A stretch of 64,000 nt of DNA from OFTM10 sp964344055 (GTDB lineage Bacteria > Actinomycetota > Acidimicrobiia > Acidimicrobiales > Aldehydirespiratoraceae): NCBI GenBank assembly GCA_964344055.1, contig CAYFLT010000014.1, positions 6,022-70,021 of the forward strand, given 5' to 3'. Both the position numbers and the translations under genes were made by a program. The number at the start of each line of letters is the position of its first letter. Positions within the stretch are counted from its first letter, which is position 1. Positions 42,489 to 50,199 of the stretch are shown one piece after another. Under the pieces are notes generated by a model. That model worked only from the letters and a program-made list of their open reading frames with translations. It was not told the origin of the DNA and did not search any database.

Positions 42489-42638
42489 ATGGAGAAGCCG
42501 CCACCCGATCCGCAGAAGCTGCTCGCCTACTGGAGTGAGTGGGAGAGCGGTGAAACCCCACCGGGCAAGGTGATCAGCAACCTGAAGACCGCGGGTCTGC
42601 CCGAGCTGCTGCAGTCGCTGGTCGAGGCCGACTCCTGA
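42489..42638 (+). CDS. Small conserved-looking protein (49 aa)
   Basis: An ATG 6 bp after a TAGCCT -10 box opens a 49-residue frame: MEKPPPDPQKLLAYWSEWES, then TPPGKVISNLKTAGLPELLQ. The LLAYW-EWE and NLKTAGLPELL pieces look amphipathic and orderly, and codon use is that of a real gene. I have the impression of similar short proteins beside Nudix genes in other actinobacteria but cannot verify it. Function unknown. Confidence 0.55.
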   Translation: MEKPPPDPQKLLAYWSEWESGETPPGKVISNLKTAGLPELLQSLVEADS

Positions 42639-42694
42639 CCCACTCGCCCGACTCCGTCGACTCGCCCGACGAGTGGCCGGAGGCCCCACCGCTG

Positions 42695-43417
42695 GTGCCC
42701 ATCCCCGATGGGCGCGGTGGACCACAGCGAATCCCCCGCCCGCCGACGGCGCGACTGGGGGGTCCCGCGCCGTGGTCTCAACTGGCCGAGCCGGATCGAA
42801 ACCTCACCGTTGATCGTGTGGCGGATGCACTCGGCCGTCGTCAGTCCATGATCCGCGGTTCGGTGCCTCCCGGCACCCGTGAGTCCGCGGTGCTCGCCAT
42901 CCTCTACGAGGACCACGACGGCCCACATGTCGTCCTCACCCGCCGTTCGCCGCGAATGCGACACCACGCCCACGAGATGTCGTTCCCGGGGGGCCGGCGT
43001 GACCCGGAGGATCCGGACCTGTGGTCCACCGCGGTCCGCGAGTCGATCGAGGAGGTGGCGCTGGATCCGGCGGCCATCGAGCCGATCGGAGAGCTCGACA
43101 GCTTCGTCACCGGAGGGTCCGGCGTGCTGGTTCATCCGTTCGTCGCGGTGGCCGACCGGCGTCCCGATCTGAAGGTGGCTTCTCCGGTGGAGGTCGAGTC
43201 GATCCGCCACGTGAGTCTCACCGAGCTGCTCCTCGACGTCGTCTGGCGTGAGGAGGTCTGGCCGGCTTTCGGTGCTCGACCGGAGCGGGCCTTCACCTTC
43301 TTCGAGCTCATGGGCGACACGATCTGGGGCGCGACGGGTTCGATGCTCCGTCAGCTGCTTGCGGTCGCCACCGGTGCCGACGACGACCTCGCCCGCGAGC
43401 GAGGACTCCGGAAGTAG
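42695..43417 (+). CDS. Nudix hydrolase, CoA-pyrophosphatase (NudL/YeaB)-like
   Basis: A 240-residue protein. ESAVLAILYEDHDGPHVVLT, RRSPRMRHHAHEMSFPGGRR and the Nudix box continuing DPEDPDLWSTAVRESIEEVA (RE..EE metal ligands) fit the CoA/acetyl-CoA pyrophosphatase branch, as does the HPF-type second loop VHPFVAVADRRPD. The start is unsure: GTG 42695 lacks a clear ribosome binding site, and an in-frame CTG at 42635 overlaps the stop of the small gene before it. Confidence 0.75.
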   Translation: MPIPDGRGGPQRIPRPPTARLGGPAPWSQLAEPDRNLTVDRVADALGRRQSMIRGSVPPGTRESAVLAILYEDHDGPHVVLTRRSPRMRHHAHEMSFPGGRRDPEDPDLWSTAVRESIEEVALDPAAIEPIGELDSFVTGGSGVLVHPFVAVADRRPDLKVASPVEVESIRHVSLTELLLDVVWREEVWPAFGARPERAFTFFELMGDTIWGATGSMLRQLLAVATGADDDLARERGLRK

Positions 43418-43426
43418 TCTCGACTG

Positions 43427-43819
43427 ATGCCGGAGATCCGCTTCCACGCCGACACCCACCCGGAGTTGGTGCGTCAGGTTCGTGTCTGGTTGGAGTCGAC
43501 CGAGAGCGAGCGGACCGCAGCCGAGGTGGTGGAGGCGAGTGCGGACGTCACCAAGGACGCGCTCCGCCTGATCGCGGCATCGGCGCCGGCTCCGATCGCG
43601 GACAGCGACCTCGTCGCGGGGCTCACCGAGCTCGGCTACCGGGCCACCGACGCCAGCCGTGACGCGATCATGGCCGGCCTCGACGGCCTGGCCTCGGTCA
43701 CCGATGGCCGTCTCCTCAAGCGGGTGTCGGGGGAGGGGGCGAAGGCTGCGTACGAGATGAACTCCGGCGTGGCCAAACAGCTCCTGAAGTCCATCCTCAG
43801 GCAGGACTCGAGCCGCTAG
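43427..43819 (+). CDS. Hypothetical protein (130 aa)
   Basis: ATG 6 bp after a TAGTCT -10 box. The sequence is helical and rich in Ala: RFHADTHPELVRQVRVWLES, then LIAASAPAPIADSDLVAGLT and DAIMAGLDGLASV-type repeats that resemble a small helix-turn-helix. I do not recognise a family. No cysteines, no membrane segment. It lies between Nudix and guaB3 without obvious functional link. Confidence 0.5.
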   Translation: MPEIRFHADTHPELVRQVRVWLESTESERTAAEVVEASADVTKDALRLIAASAPAPIADSDLVAGLTELGYRATDASRDAIMAGLDGLASVTDGRLLKRVSGEGAKAAYEMNSGVAKQLLKSILRQDSSR

Positions 43820-43871
43820 GATTCACTCTTTCCACGGCTGGGGCACGGCCCCCGGACGGAAGGGTCGGAGC

Positions 43872-44729
43872 GTGACCGAGATCCAGATCGGGCGAGGAAA
43901 GCAGGCCCGGCAGGCGTATGAGCTGGCCGACGTTGCGATCGTCCCCACGCGACGCACCCGTGACCCCGAAGATGTCGACCTCTCGTGGAAGATCGACGCC
44001 TACAAGCTCGGACTCCCGTTGCTGGCCGGTGGCGCACTCCAACCGGCGGAGGCCAACGCAGTCGGTCGGCTCGGTGCGATCGGCGTGGTCGACGTCGAAG
44101 CCCTGTGGGACGAACATCAGGATCCAGCCGCACTCAAGGACCAGATCGCGGAGGCGAAGGATGGCGGTGTGCGGTGTGCGGCCGGCTTCAGCCCGAACCG
44201 GGCTGAGGAACTCGTGGATCATGCACTCGCCGCCGAAGCCGATCTGCTCATGATCCGCGCCGGGATCGTGTCGGCCGAACACGTGTCGTCCTCCGGCCCC
44301 ACCCTGAACCTGAAGACCTTCATCCGTGCGCTCGACGTCCCGGTCGTCGTCGGGGGATGCGCCAGTTACAACGCGGCGCTCCACCTGATGCGCACGGGTG
44401 CGGCGGGTGTGATCGTGGGCGTCTCCCGGCCGGAACTCGGGATCGCCGTCCCACTGGCCACGGCGATCGCCGATGCTCGAGCGGCCCGGGTCCGGCATCT
44501 GGACGAGACGAGCGTGTACTGCCACATCATTGCGGCGGGCGGTATCGGCGCCGGACTCGACGTCACCAAGGCGCTGGCCATCGGGGCCGACGCGGCGATG
44601 GTCGACGCGTCGCTCCTGCTGCAGGCCGACGGAGGCCGAACGGTCGACGACGTCCTTCGCCGGGCGATGGCCAAGTGCGGCTACACCGACGTCAAGGCGT
44701 TCCAGAAGGCCGAAGTGGTCGTGCGATGA
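43872..44729 (+). CDS. guaB3: GuaB3-family IMP dehydrogenase-related protein, compact form
   Basis: A 285-residue TIM-barrel protein. IQIGRGKQARQAYELADVAI, VPTRRTRDPEDVDLSWKIDA, TLNLKTFIRALDVPVVVGG, LMRTGAAGVIVGVSRPELGI, and AMAKCGYTDVKAFQKAEVVV match mycobacterial GuaB3 (about 375 residues), with two shortenings: about 40 residues after the GVVDVE region and about 40 before the last helix. GuaB3 lacks the CBS domains; whether it oxidises IMP is debated (some relatives act as GMP reductase). GTG start with GGAAGGGTCGGAGC; TAGGAT -10 box at 43817. ATGA overlap with guaA. Confidence 0.85.
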   Translation: MTEIQIGRGKQARQAYELADVAIVPTRRTRDPEDVDLSWKIDAYKLGLPLLAGGALQPAEANAVGRLGAIGVVDVEALWDEHQDPAALKDQIAEAKDGGVRCAAGFSPNRAEELVDHALAAEADLLMIRAGIVSAEHVSSSGPTLNLKTFIRALDVPVVVGGCASYNAALHLMRTGAAGVIVGVSRPELGIAVPLATAIADARAARVRHLDETSVYCHIIAAGGIGAGLDVTKALAIGADAAMVDASLLLQADGGRTVDDVLRRAMAKCGYTDVKAFQKAEVVVR

Positions 44730-46294
44730 ACGCCCAACGACCGGCACCGGGCGTCGATGGTGGCTTCGCCACCGTTCTGGTCGTCGACTTCGGTGCCCAG
44801 TACGCCCAACTCATCGCTCGCCGCGTGCGGGAAGCCCACGTGTACAGCGAGATCGTCGCCCCCACCATCACCGCCGACGAGGTTCGGGCCAAGAACCCGG
44901 CCGGGATCATCTTCAGTGGCGGGCCGGCGTCGGTGCACGTCGAGGGTGCGCCGAGGATCGACCCCGAGGTCTACGAACTCGGCGTTCCGATCCTGGGCAT
45001 CTGCTACGGGGCGCAGCTGATCGCCCAGGACCGTGGTGGCCTGGTCGACCGCAACGATCGGGGCGAGTACGGCCGCACCACGATGACCGTCGATGGCAGT
45101 GGCGGCACGCTCCTTCGAGGCACCCCCGCCGAGCAGCCGGTGTGGATGAGTCACTTCGACGCGATCGTGAAGCCGCCTCCGGGCGTCAGCGCCACCGCCT
45201 CAACGCCCGATGCGCCGGTCGCCGCCTTCGAAGACCGTGACCAGAAGCTCTACGCCGTGCAGTTCCATCCCGAGGTGATGCACACCCCGCACGGTCAACA
45301 CGTGATCGAGCAGTTCCTTCGGGAGGCCTGCGCGGCCGAGCCGTCGTGGACGATGGCCTCGATCATCGACACGGCGGTGGAGCAGATCCGCGAGCAGGTG
45401 GGGGATCGACAGGCGTTGTGCGGGCTCTCGGGCGGTGTCGATTCGGCCGTTGCGGCGGCTCTGGTCCACAAGGCGATCGGCGATCAGCTCACTTGCGTGT
45501 TCGTCGACACCGGCCTGATGCGACTGAACGAGGGCGAGCAGGTCGTCGACACGTTCGACCGTCATCTCGGTCTGCGGCTGATCCACGTGAAGGCCGCGGA
45601 TCGCTTCTTCGAGGCGCTGGAGGGAATCACCGAACCGGAGGCCAAGCGCAAGGCGATCGGCGAGCTGTTCATCCGGGTGTTCGAGGATGCGAAGGCCCAG
45701 GTCACCGATGCGGAGTTCCTGGTGCAGGGAACCCTGTACCCCGATGTCATCGAGTCGGGCAGCGAGCACGCGGCCACGATCAAGAGCCACCACAACGTGG
45801 GCGGCCTGCCCGACGACATGGAGTTCGAGCTGGTCGAGCCTCTGCGGAGCCTGTTCAAGGACGAGGTGCGCAAGGTCGGCAGCGAGTTGGGTCTGCCCGA
45901 CGAGATCGTCCAGCGGCAGCCGTTCCCGGGTCCCGGTCTCGGTGTTCGCATCATCGGTGAGGTCACCCCCGACAAGGTGGCCACGCTGCAGCATGCCGAC
46001 GCCATCGTTCGCGAAGAGCTGAAGATCGCCGGGCTGGAGCGGGAGATCTGGCAGTCGTTCGCGGTGTTGCCCGACATCCGGTCGGTCGGCGTGATGGGTG
46101 ACGAACGCACCTACGGCTACCCGATCATCATCCGTGCGGTCACCAGCGAGGACGCCATGACCGCCGACTGGGCTCGCATCCCCTACGAGGTGCTCGAGAC
46201 GATGAGCAGCCGGGTGATCAACGAGGTTCCCGGGGTGAACCGCGTCGCCTACGACATCACGTCGAAACCTCCCGGCACCATCGAGTGGGAGTAG
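44726..46294 (+). CDS. guaA: GMP synthase (glutamine-hydrolysing)
   Basis: A 522-residue enzyme turning XMP into GMP. Amidotransferase: VVDFGAQYAQLIARRVREA, GILGICYG-type ILGICYGAQLI with catalytic Cys, and AVQFHPEVMHT. ATP pyrophosphatase: LCGLSGGVDSAVAAALVHKA. C-terminal dimerisation domain: QPFPGPGLGVRIIGEVTPDK and the KPPGTIEWE end. Coupled to guaB3; a start inside guaB3 at 44726 keeps the full amidotransferase domain. Confidence 0.96.
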   Translation: MNAQRPAPGVDGGFATVLVVDFGAQYAQLIARRVREAHVYSEIVAPTITADEVRAKNPAGIIFSGGPASVHVEGAPRIDPEVYELGVPILGICYGAQLIAQDRGGLVDRNDRGEYGRTTMTVDGSGGTLLRGTPAEQPVWMSHFDAIVKPPPGVSATASTPDAPVAAFEDRDQKLYAVQFHPEVMHTPHGQHVIEQFLREACAAEPSWTMASIIDTAVEQIREQVGDRQALCGLSGGVDSAVAAALVHKAIGDQLTCVFVDTGLMRLNEGEQVVDTFDRHLGLRLIHVKAADRFFEALEGITEPEAKRKAIGELFIRVFEDAKAQVTDAEFLVQGTLYPDVIESGSEHAATIKSHHNVGGLPDDMEFELVEPLRSLFKDEVRKVGSELGLPDEIVQRQPFPGPGLGVRIIGEVTPDKVATLQHADAIVREELKIAGLEREIWQSFAVLPDIRSVGVMGDERTYGYPIIIRAVTSEDAMTADWARIPYEVLETMSSRVINEVPGVNRVAYDITSKPPGTIEWE

Positions 46295-46298
46295 GGGG

Positions 46299-46880
46299 GT
46301 GAGCGCGACCGCGCTCGACGAGGCCGCCTACCAGCGCGCCGCGGCCCTCTTCGGCGAGACCATCTCGGTCCTCTCCGACGACGAGTGGGAGCAGCCGACC
46401 CGGCCCGAAAGCTGGACTGCCGTCACCACGGCCGCGTGGGTCGTGGTGGGTGACGCTCAGATCACCGACGCGCTCGCCACCGGTGAGGTGCGACCGGTCG
46501 CCGACTTCGACGCGGCGATCCTCGGCTCGAACCCGGTGGCCACGTGGCGCGGGACAGCAGTAGGCGCCATCGGCGCGCTCCGTGACGAAGGCGCGATGAC
46601 CACGGTGGTCCGTCACCCCGACGGCTCGTTCGCCGTGGCCGACCTCGTCGCCCAGCGGATCACCGAAAACCTGGTGAGGGCCTGGGACATCGGGGAGGCG
46701 GTCGACCGGACTGTGGAGATCCCCGAGGATCTCGCCGAGGCGTGTCTCGACTTCTGGGCCCTGCACGCCGATGCGGTGCTGCGCGGCGGAATCCTTCCTG
46801 CAGAACCGATCGAGCCAGCGGCCGATGCCGGCCCGGCCACCCGCCTCCTCGCTCTCATGGGCCGAACACCCTCCACTTGA
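46299..46880 (+). CDS. TIGR03086/maleylpyruvate-isomerase-like (DinB-fold) protein
   Basis: A 193-residue helical protein with the actinobacterial DinB/MDMPI layout: LSDDEWEQPTRPESWTAVTT at the start, TVVRHPDGSFAVADLVAQRI and NLVRAWDIGEAVDRTVEIPE in the middle. The His expected after the first helix is replaced (AAWVVVGDAQ), so a metal site is doubtful. Starts at a GTG 4 bp after guaA. Some relatives use mycothiol; no such evidence here. Confidence 0.6.
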   Translation: MSATALDEAAYQRAAALFGETISVLSDDEWEQPTRPESWTAVTTAAWVVVGDAQITDALATGEVRPVADFDAAILGSNPVATWRGTAVGAIGALRDEGAMTTVVRHPDGSFAVADLVAQRITENLVRAWDIGEAVDRTVEIPEDLAEACLDFWALHADAVLRGGILPAEPIEPAADAGPATRLLALMGRTPST

Positions 46881-46944
46881 GCGAAGGTCGGGGAAGCCAG
46901 GGGCGAGGAATTCCCTGCGGTGCCCGGATTCGGCGGGTTCGACC

Positions 46945-46984
46945 GTTCACCCAGAGTTCAGCCACGGCGAGGGAACGGTTCACC
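46945..46984 (+). promoter_or_regulatory. PHO box upstream of pstS1
   Basis: GTTCACC at 46945-46951, GTTCAGC at 46956-46962 and GTTCACC at 46978-46984 lie at 11- and 22-bp spacings, the arrangement of PhoP/RegX3 direct-repeat operators in actinobacteria. The last unit is about 32 bp before the -10 box TAGCTT (47016-47021). Confidence 0.75.
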
Positions 46985-47028
46985 CAGGGCGCCCTTGGTT
47001 GTCAACCCCGCTCCGTAGCTTGCCGGTC

Positions 47029-48135
47029 ATGCACACCAACACCTTGGGTCGGGCCCGCTGGCTCCTCGCCCTCCTCATCCTCCTTTCCCTGCTCGCCTCG
47101 TCGTGCGGCGACGATTCCGAGACCGAGACGAGCTCGGGTGACGACACCTCGAGTGGCGACTCCGGCGGCTCCACCGGTGGCGAGCTCGAAGGCGACTTCC
47201 TCGTCTCGGGTTCCTCCACCGTCTATCCCATCGTCTTGAAGCAGGCCGAGGAATTCGCTGCCGCGAACTCCGGCGTGGCCATCGCCGTCGAGGGCCCGGG
47301 CTCAGGTGATGGCGCCCAGAAGTTCTGCAACGGCGAGGTGCCGATCGCGAACGCGTCGCGGGTGTACAAGGACGAGGAGATCGAGATCTGTGAGGCGGAC
47401 GGGATCGAGTTCATCGAGATCCGCCGGGGGATCGACGGGATCTCGGTGATCACCTCACCCGAGAACGACGCCCTCGAGTGCGTCTCGTTCAACGAGATCT
47501 ACTCGGTCGTCTCCGAGGAGGCGACCAACTTCGAGGACTGGTCGGACGCGAATGCGCTCCTCGCCGACATGGGCAGCACGAGCTCGTTTGCCGACGGACT
47601 CACGCTCGATGTGTTCGGTCCGGGAGAGGAGAGCGGGACCTACGACTCGTTCGGCGAGATCGTCATCGAGTCGGTTGCCAAAGGCAAGACCGGGCTCGAC
47701 TCCGAGGCGCGAGAGTTCACCAAGACGATCCGCCCGGACTACACGTCGAGTCCCGACGACAACATCATCGTGGAGGGGATCTCATCGAGTCAGTACAGCA
47801 TCGGCTGGGTGGGCTTCGCCTACGCCAAGGAGGCCGAGGCGGCCGGCGAGGTGCAGCTGCTGGCTGTCACGAAGGAGGACGGTGGCGAATGCGTCACGCC
47901 GAGCCCGGGGACGATCGCCGATGCGTCGTTCCCGATCGCCCGGTTCCTCTACACCTACGTCAACGCCGATGCGGCGGCCAACGATCCTGCGGTGGCGGCG
48001 TTCGTCGACTACATGATGTCCGACACCGGACTCGAGTCGGTCACCGCCGTCGGCTACATCGACCTCGCCGACGCCGACCAGCAGCTCGCCCAGGCCATCT
48101 GGGCGAACCGGACCACCGGCCGCAGCTGGGGCTGA
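47029..48135 (+). CDS. pstS: Phosphate-binding lipoprotein PstS (copy 1)
   Basis: A 368-residue protein with a lipoprotein signal ending LLASSC (Cys about residue 26), a Ser/Thr/Gly-rich linker, then the PstS fold: VSGSSTVYPIVLKQAEEF, AVEGPGSGDGAQKFC, ANASRVYKDEEIEICEA, VFGPGEESGTYDSFGEIVIE and RPDYTSSPDDNIIVEG. These are the SphX-type anion-binding loops. A TAGCTT box ends 7 bp before the ATG. It faces a second phosphate operon whose own PstS is very similar, about 80% identical by eye in the core. Confidence 0.92.
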   Translation: MHTNTLGRARWLLALLILLSLLASSCGDDSETETSSGDDTSSGDSGGSTGGELEGDFLVSGSSTVYPIVLKQAEEFAAANSGVAIAVEGPGSGDGAQKFCNGEVPIANASRVYKDEEIEICEADGIEFIEIRRGIDGISVITSPENDALECVSFNEIYSVVSEEATNFEDWSDANALLADMGSTSSFADGLTLDVFGPGEESGTYDSFGEIVIESVAKGKTGLDSEAREFTKTIRPDYTSSPDDNIIVEGISSSQYSIGWVGFAYAKEAEAAGEVQLLAVTKEDGGECVTPSPGTIADASFPIARFLYTYVNADAAANDPAVAAFVDYMMSDTGLESVTAVGYIDLADADQQLAQAIWANRTTGRSWG

Positions 48136-48163
48136 GTGATGGCCCCTGCCGACCCCCCAGGAT

Positions 48164-48216
48164 CGAAACTGGGGTACGTAGGGCAGAAAGATTGACCCCC
48201 TGGTACCCCAATTTCG
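48164..48216. terminator. Inverted repeat between convergent pstS1 and PhoU-like gene
   Basis: CGAAACTGGGGTAC (48164-48177) pairs with GTACCCCAATTTCG (48203-48216) with one G-T mismatch; the 25-base loop is long. It lies between the two stop codons and probably ends transcription from both sides. Confidence 0.55.
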
Positions 48217-48221
48217 GAGAA

Positions 48222-48896
48222 TCAGTCGTCGTCGATGTCGGTGGCGCCGCCGTCGAGGTAGTCCTGGCTCTGGAGTGGCTCGGTGGCGGTGCTGACGACG
48301 CCCAGAACGTTGGCGACGATGCGCTTCCAGTACCGGTAGAGAATGGCGCGGGGGACGACCTCGCGGCCGGGTGCGTCGGAGTGCATGTAGCTCCTCACCC
48401 GTTCCTCGAGCTCGAGACGCAGCGCGTCGGTCCGCTCTCGAAAGTCGTCCACCCGCTCGTCGTCGTGGTCGGACAGCAACTCGCCGGCCTCGCCCATCAT
48501 CCCGCTGATGGTCTGGCGGTAGGCGACGAGTTCGTCCATGTCCGCGGCGCCGCTCAGGTCGACGCCCTCCTCGGCGAGTCCGAGGATGTTCTTCGCCTGG
48601 TCACCGATGCGCTCGATCTTCTTGATGAGCAGGGTGGTGCCGAGCACCACGCCGATGTCGTCGGCCCCCTGCACGGCGACGTGGACGACCAGCTCGCCCC
48701 GGAGGTCCTGCTCGGCCTGGTTGATGCGCTCGTCGGTGGCGTGGATGTCGTCCGCGACCTGCTCGTGGTCGGCACCGCTCAGCACGGTGGTGGACGCGAG
48801 GTCGAAGCTGTGGCGGGCGTCGGCGAGCATCGAGATCGTGCGGGCCGAGATCTGATCGAGGCCGCTCTCACCCTTGCGGAAGAAGCTCATGACCAT
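48222..48896 (-). CDS. PhoU-like phosphate-transport accessory protein
   Basis: A 224-residue helical protein related to PhoU/DUF47 regulators: ISARTISMLADARHSFDLAS, DDIHATDERINQAEQDLRGE and LLIKKIERIGDQAKNILGLA carry the E-R-I-G-D-x-x-x-N metal-binding signature of a PhoU repeat. The C-terminal 80 residues are divergent, with VVPRAILYRYWKRIVANVLG. It follows the Na/Pi cotransporter gene by 27 bp on the same strand, the usual partner of such accessory proteins. Confidence 0.8.
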   Translation of the reverse strand: MVMSFFRKGESGLDQISARTISMLADARHSFDLASTTVLSGADHEQVADDIHATDERINQAEQDLRGELVVHVAVQGADDIGVVLGTTLLIKKIERIGDQAKNILGLAEEGVDLSGAADMDELVAYRQTISGMMGEAGELLSDHDDERVDDFRERTDALRLELEERVRSYMHSDAPGREVVPRAILYRYWKRIVANVLGVVSTATEPLQSQDYLDGGATDIDDD

Positions 48897-48923
48897 GGAA
48901 GTGATCCTTTCGACGATCGATGC

Positions 48924-50063
48924 TCAGCGGAAGACCGCCACCCCGAGCAGGGGGACGATGATGAACAAGGTCACCACATATGCCACTGCCGCGGAGTGAC
49001 GGGTGACGGCGAGCTCGGCGAGCCGTTCGGCCAGCTTGATCGGGACGTCGCGTATCGCGGGCAGCGGATAGAGCAGGACGATGGCGGTGACATTGAAGAT
49101 GGTGTGGACCAGCCCGATGGTGAGCGCGTCGCTCTTGCCGGACGCGAGCGCCGCCAACAGAGCCGTGATAGTGGTGCCGACGTTGGCGCCGAGCGTCACC
49201 GGGTAGATGTTGCGGAGGGTGACGACGCCGGCGGCGGCGAGCGGCACCATGATCGACGTGGTGATGCTCGACGACTGCACCGAGACGGTGATGATGAGGC
49301 CGAGCAGCATGGCGACGGTGCCCCCACCGGTGCCGAGCACCGCGTTCAGGGACCGCTCGACCCGGTCGGCCACCAACTGCCGCATGTTCTTGGTGATGAA
49401 GGTGAGGGCGAGCAGGACGATCACCAGCCCGGTGACCACCATGAGGGTGCCGAGCACGTTCACGCTGGCGCCGAGGTCGCTGTAGATGTCCTTGACCCAA
49501 CCGACCGGTTCTTTCACCCACTGCTTGATCGGGCTCTTCCACTCGCTGCCCGACGATCCGCCGAGCATCTCGGTCACCGACTCGGCGGCGCTGGAGAGTG
49601 CCCCGGTGATGAGCTCCACCGGCAACAGGATGAGGACCGCCAAGAGGTTGAAGAAGTCGTGGACGGTGGCGGCCGCGAAGGCGCGCTTGAACTCGTCGGA
49701 CTGGCGGATCGAACCCAGCGACACGAGGGTGTTGGTGACCGTCGTGCCGATGTTGGCGCCCATGATCATCGGCACGGCGTCGTTGACCCCGAGTGCGCCA
49801 GAGGCGACGAGGCCCACGATGACCGACGTCGACGCCGACGACGACTGGACGAGCACCGTGCCGAGGATGCCGACGAAGAGACCGGCGAGCGGATGGGTGA
49901 CGCCCTCGAATAGCTGCTCCTGGGTGTCGGCCCCCATGACCTTGATGCCCGACTCGAGCAACGACACGCCGACGAGGAAGACGTAGATCAGGCAGAAGAC
50001 GAGGACGGCGCGAACGGGGGTCGGCATCTGCCGGGGGTCGGCGGCGACGGTTCCGTGGGCCAT
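48924..50063 (-). CDS. Na+/phosphate cotransporter (NptA / PF02690 type)
   Basis: A 379-residue membrane protein with two inverted Na_Pi_cotrans repeats, each with the QSSS signature: LVQSSSASTSVIVGLVASGA and SVQSSSITTSIMVPLAAAGV, plus IMGANIGTTVTNTLVS and TLGANVGTTITALLAA. It imports phosphate with Na+, of use in saline water. The ATG at 50063 is 9 bp after a TACCTT box; the PHO-box cluster lies directly behind, shared with divergent pstS2. Confidence 0.9.
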   Translation of the reverse strand: MAHGTVAADPRQMPTPVRAVLVFCLIYVFLVGVSLLESGIKVMGADTQEQLFEGVTHPLAGLFVGILGTVLVQSSSASTSVIVGLVASGALGVNDAVPMIMGANIGTTVTNTLVSLGSIRQSDEFKRAFAAATVHDFFNLLAVLILLPVELITGALSSAAESVTEMLGGSSGSEWKSPIKQWVKEPVGWVKDIYSDLGASVNVLGTLMVVTGLVIVLLALTFITKNMRQLVADRVERSLNAVLGTGGGTVAMLLGLIITVSVQSSSITTSIMVPLAAAGVVTLRNIYPVTLGANVGTTITALLAALASGKSDALTIGLVHTIFNVTAIVLLYPLPAIRDVPIKLAERLAELAVTRHSAAVAYVVTLFIIVPLLGVAVFR

Positions 50064-50097
50064 GCGGGCCGCAAGGTAGCACGCGCGTATCCCTCGA

Positions 50098-50155
50098 GTT
50101 CACCCGGCGTTCACCTGTTCACCTGGAGTTCACCCGGCCCAAGTAGCTGTTCACC
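50098..50155. promoter_or_regulatory. PHO-box cluster between the Na/Pi cotransporter and pstS2
   Basis: Five GTTCACC units at 50098, 50109, 50117, 50128 and 50149: two pairs at exact 11-bp spacing, 8 bp apart, and a fifth about two turns further. The 11-mer GTTCACCCGGC occurs twice. Located between divergent -10 boxes (TACCTT for the cotransporter, TAACGT at 50187-50192 for pstS2), it can control both promoters. Confidence 0.85.
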
Positions 50156-50199
50156 CGGAGGCGGATTCCGGGTCATGCGGGGTCCGTAACGTTCTGTCC

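Noticed and set aside
46771..48135. Longer start for pstS1
   Set aside because: The upstream frame overlaps the PHO box and lacks a signal peptide; the ATG at 47029 gives a lipoprotein signal and sits 7 bp after a -10 box.
47478..49913. A very long plus-strand frame (811 codons)
   Set aside because: Its sequence is His/Arg/Asp-rich low complexity and it lies antisense to the PhoU-like and Na/Pi cotransporter genes, which have clear family motifs.
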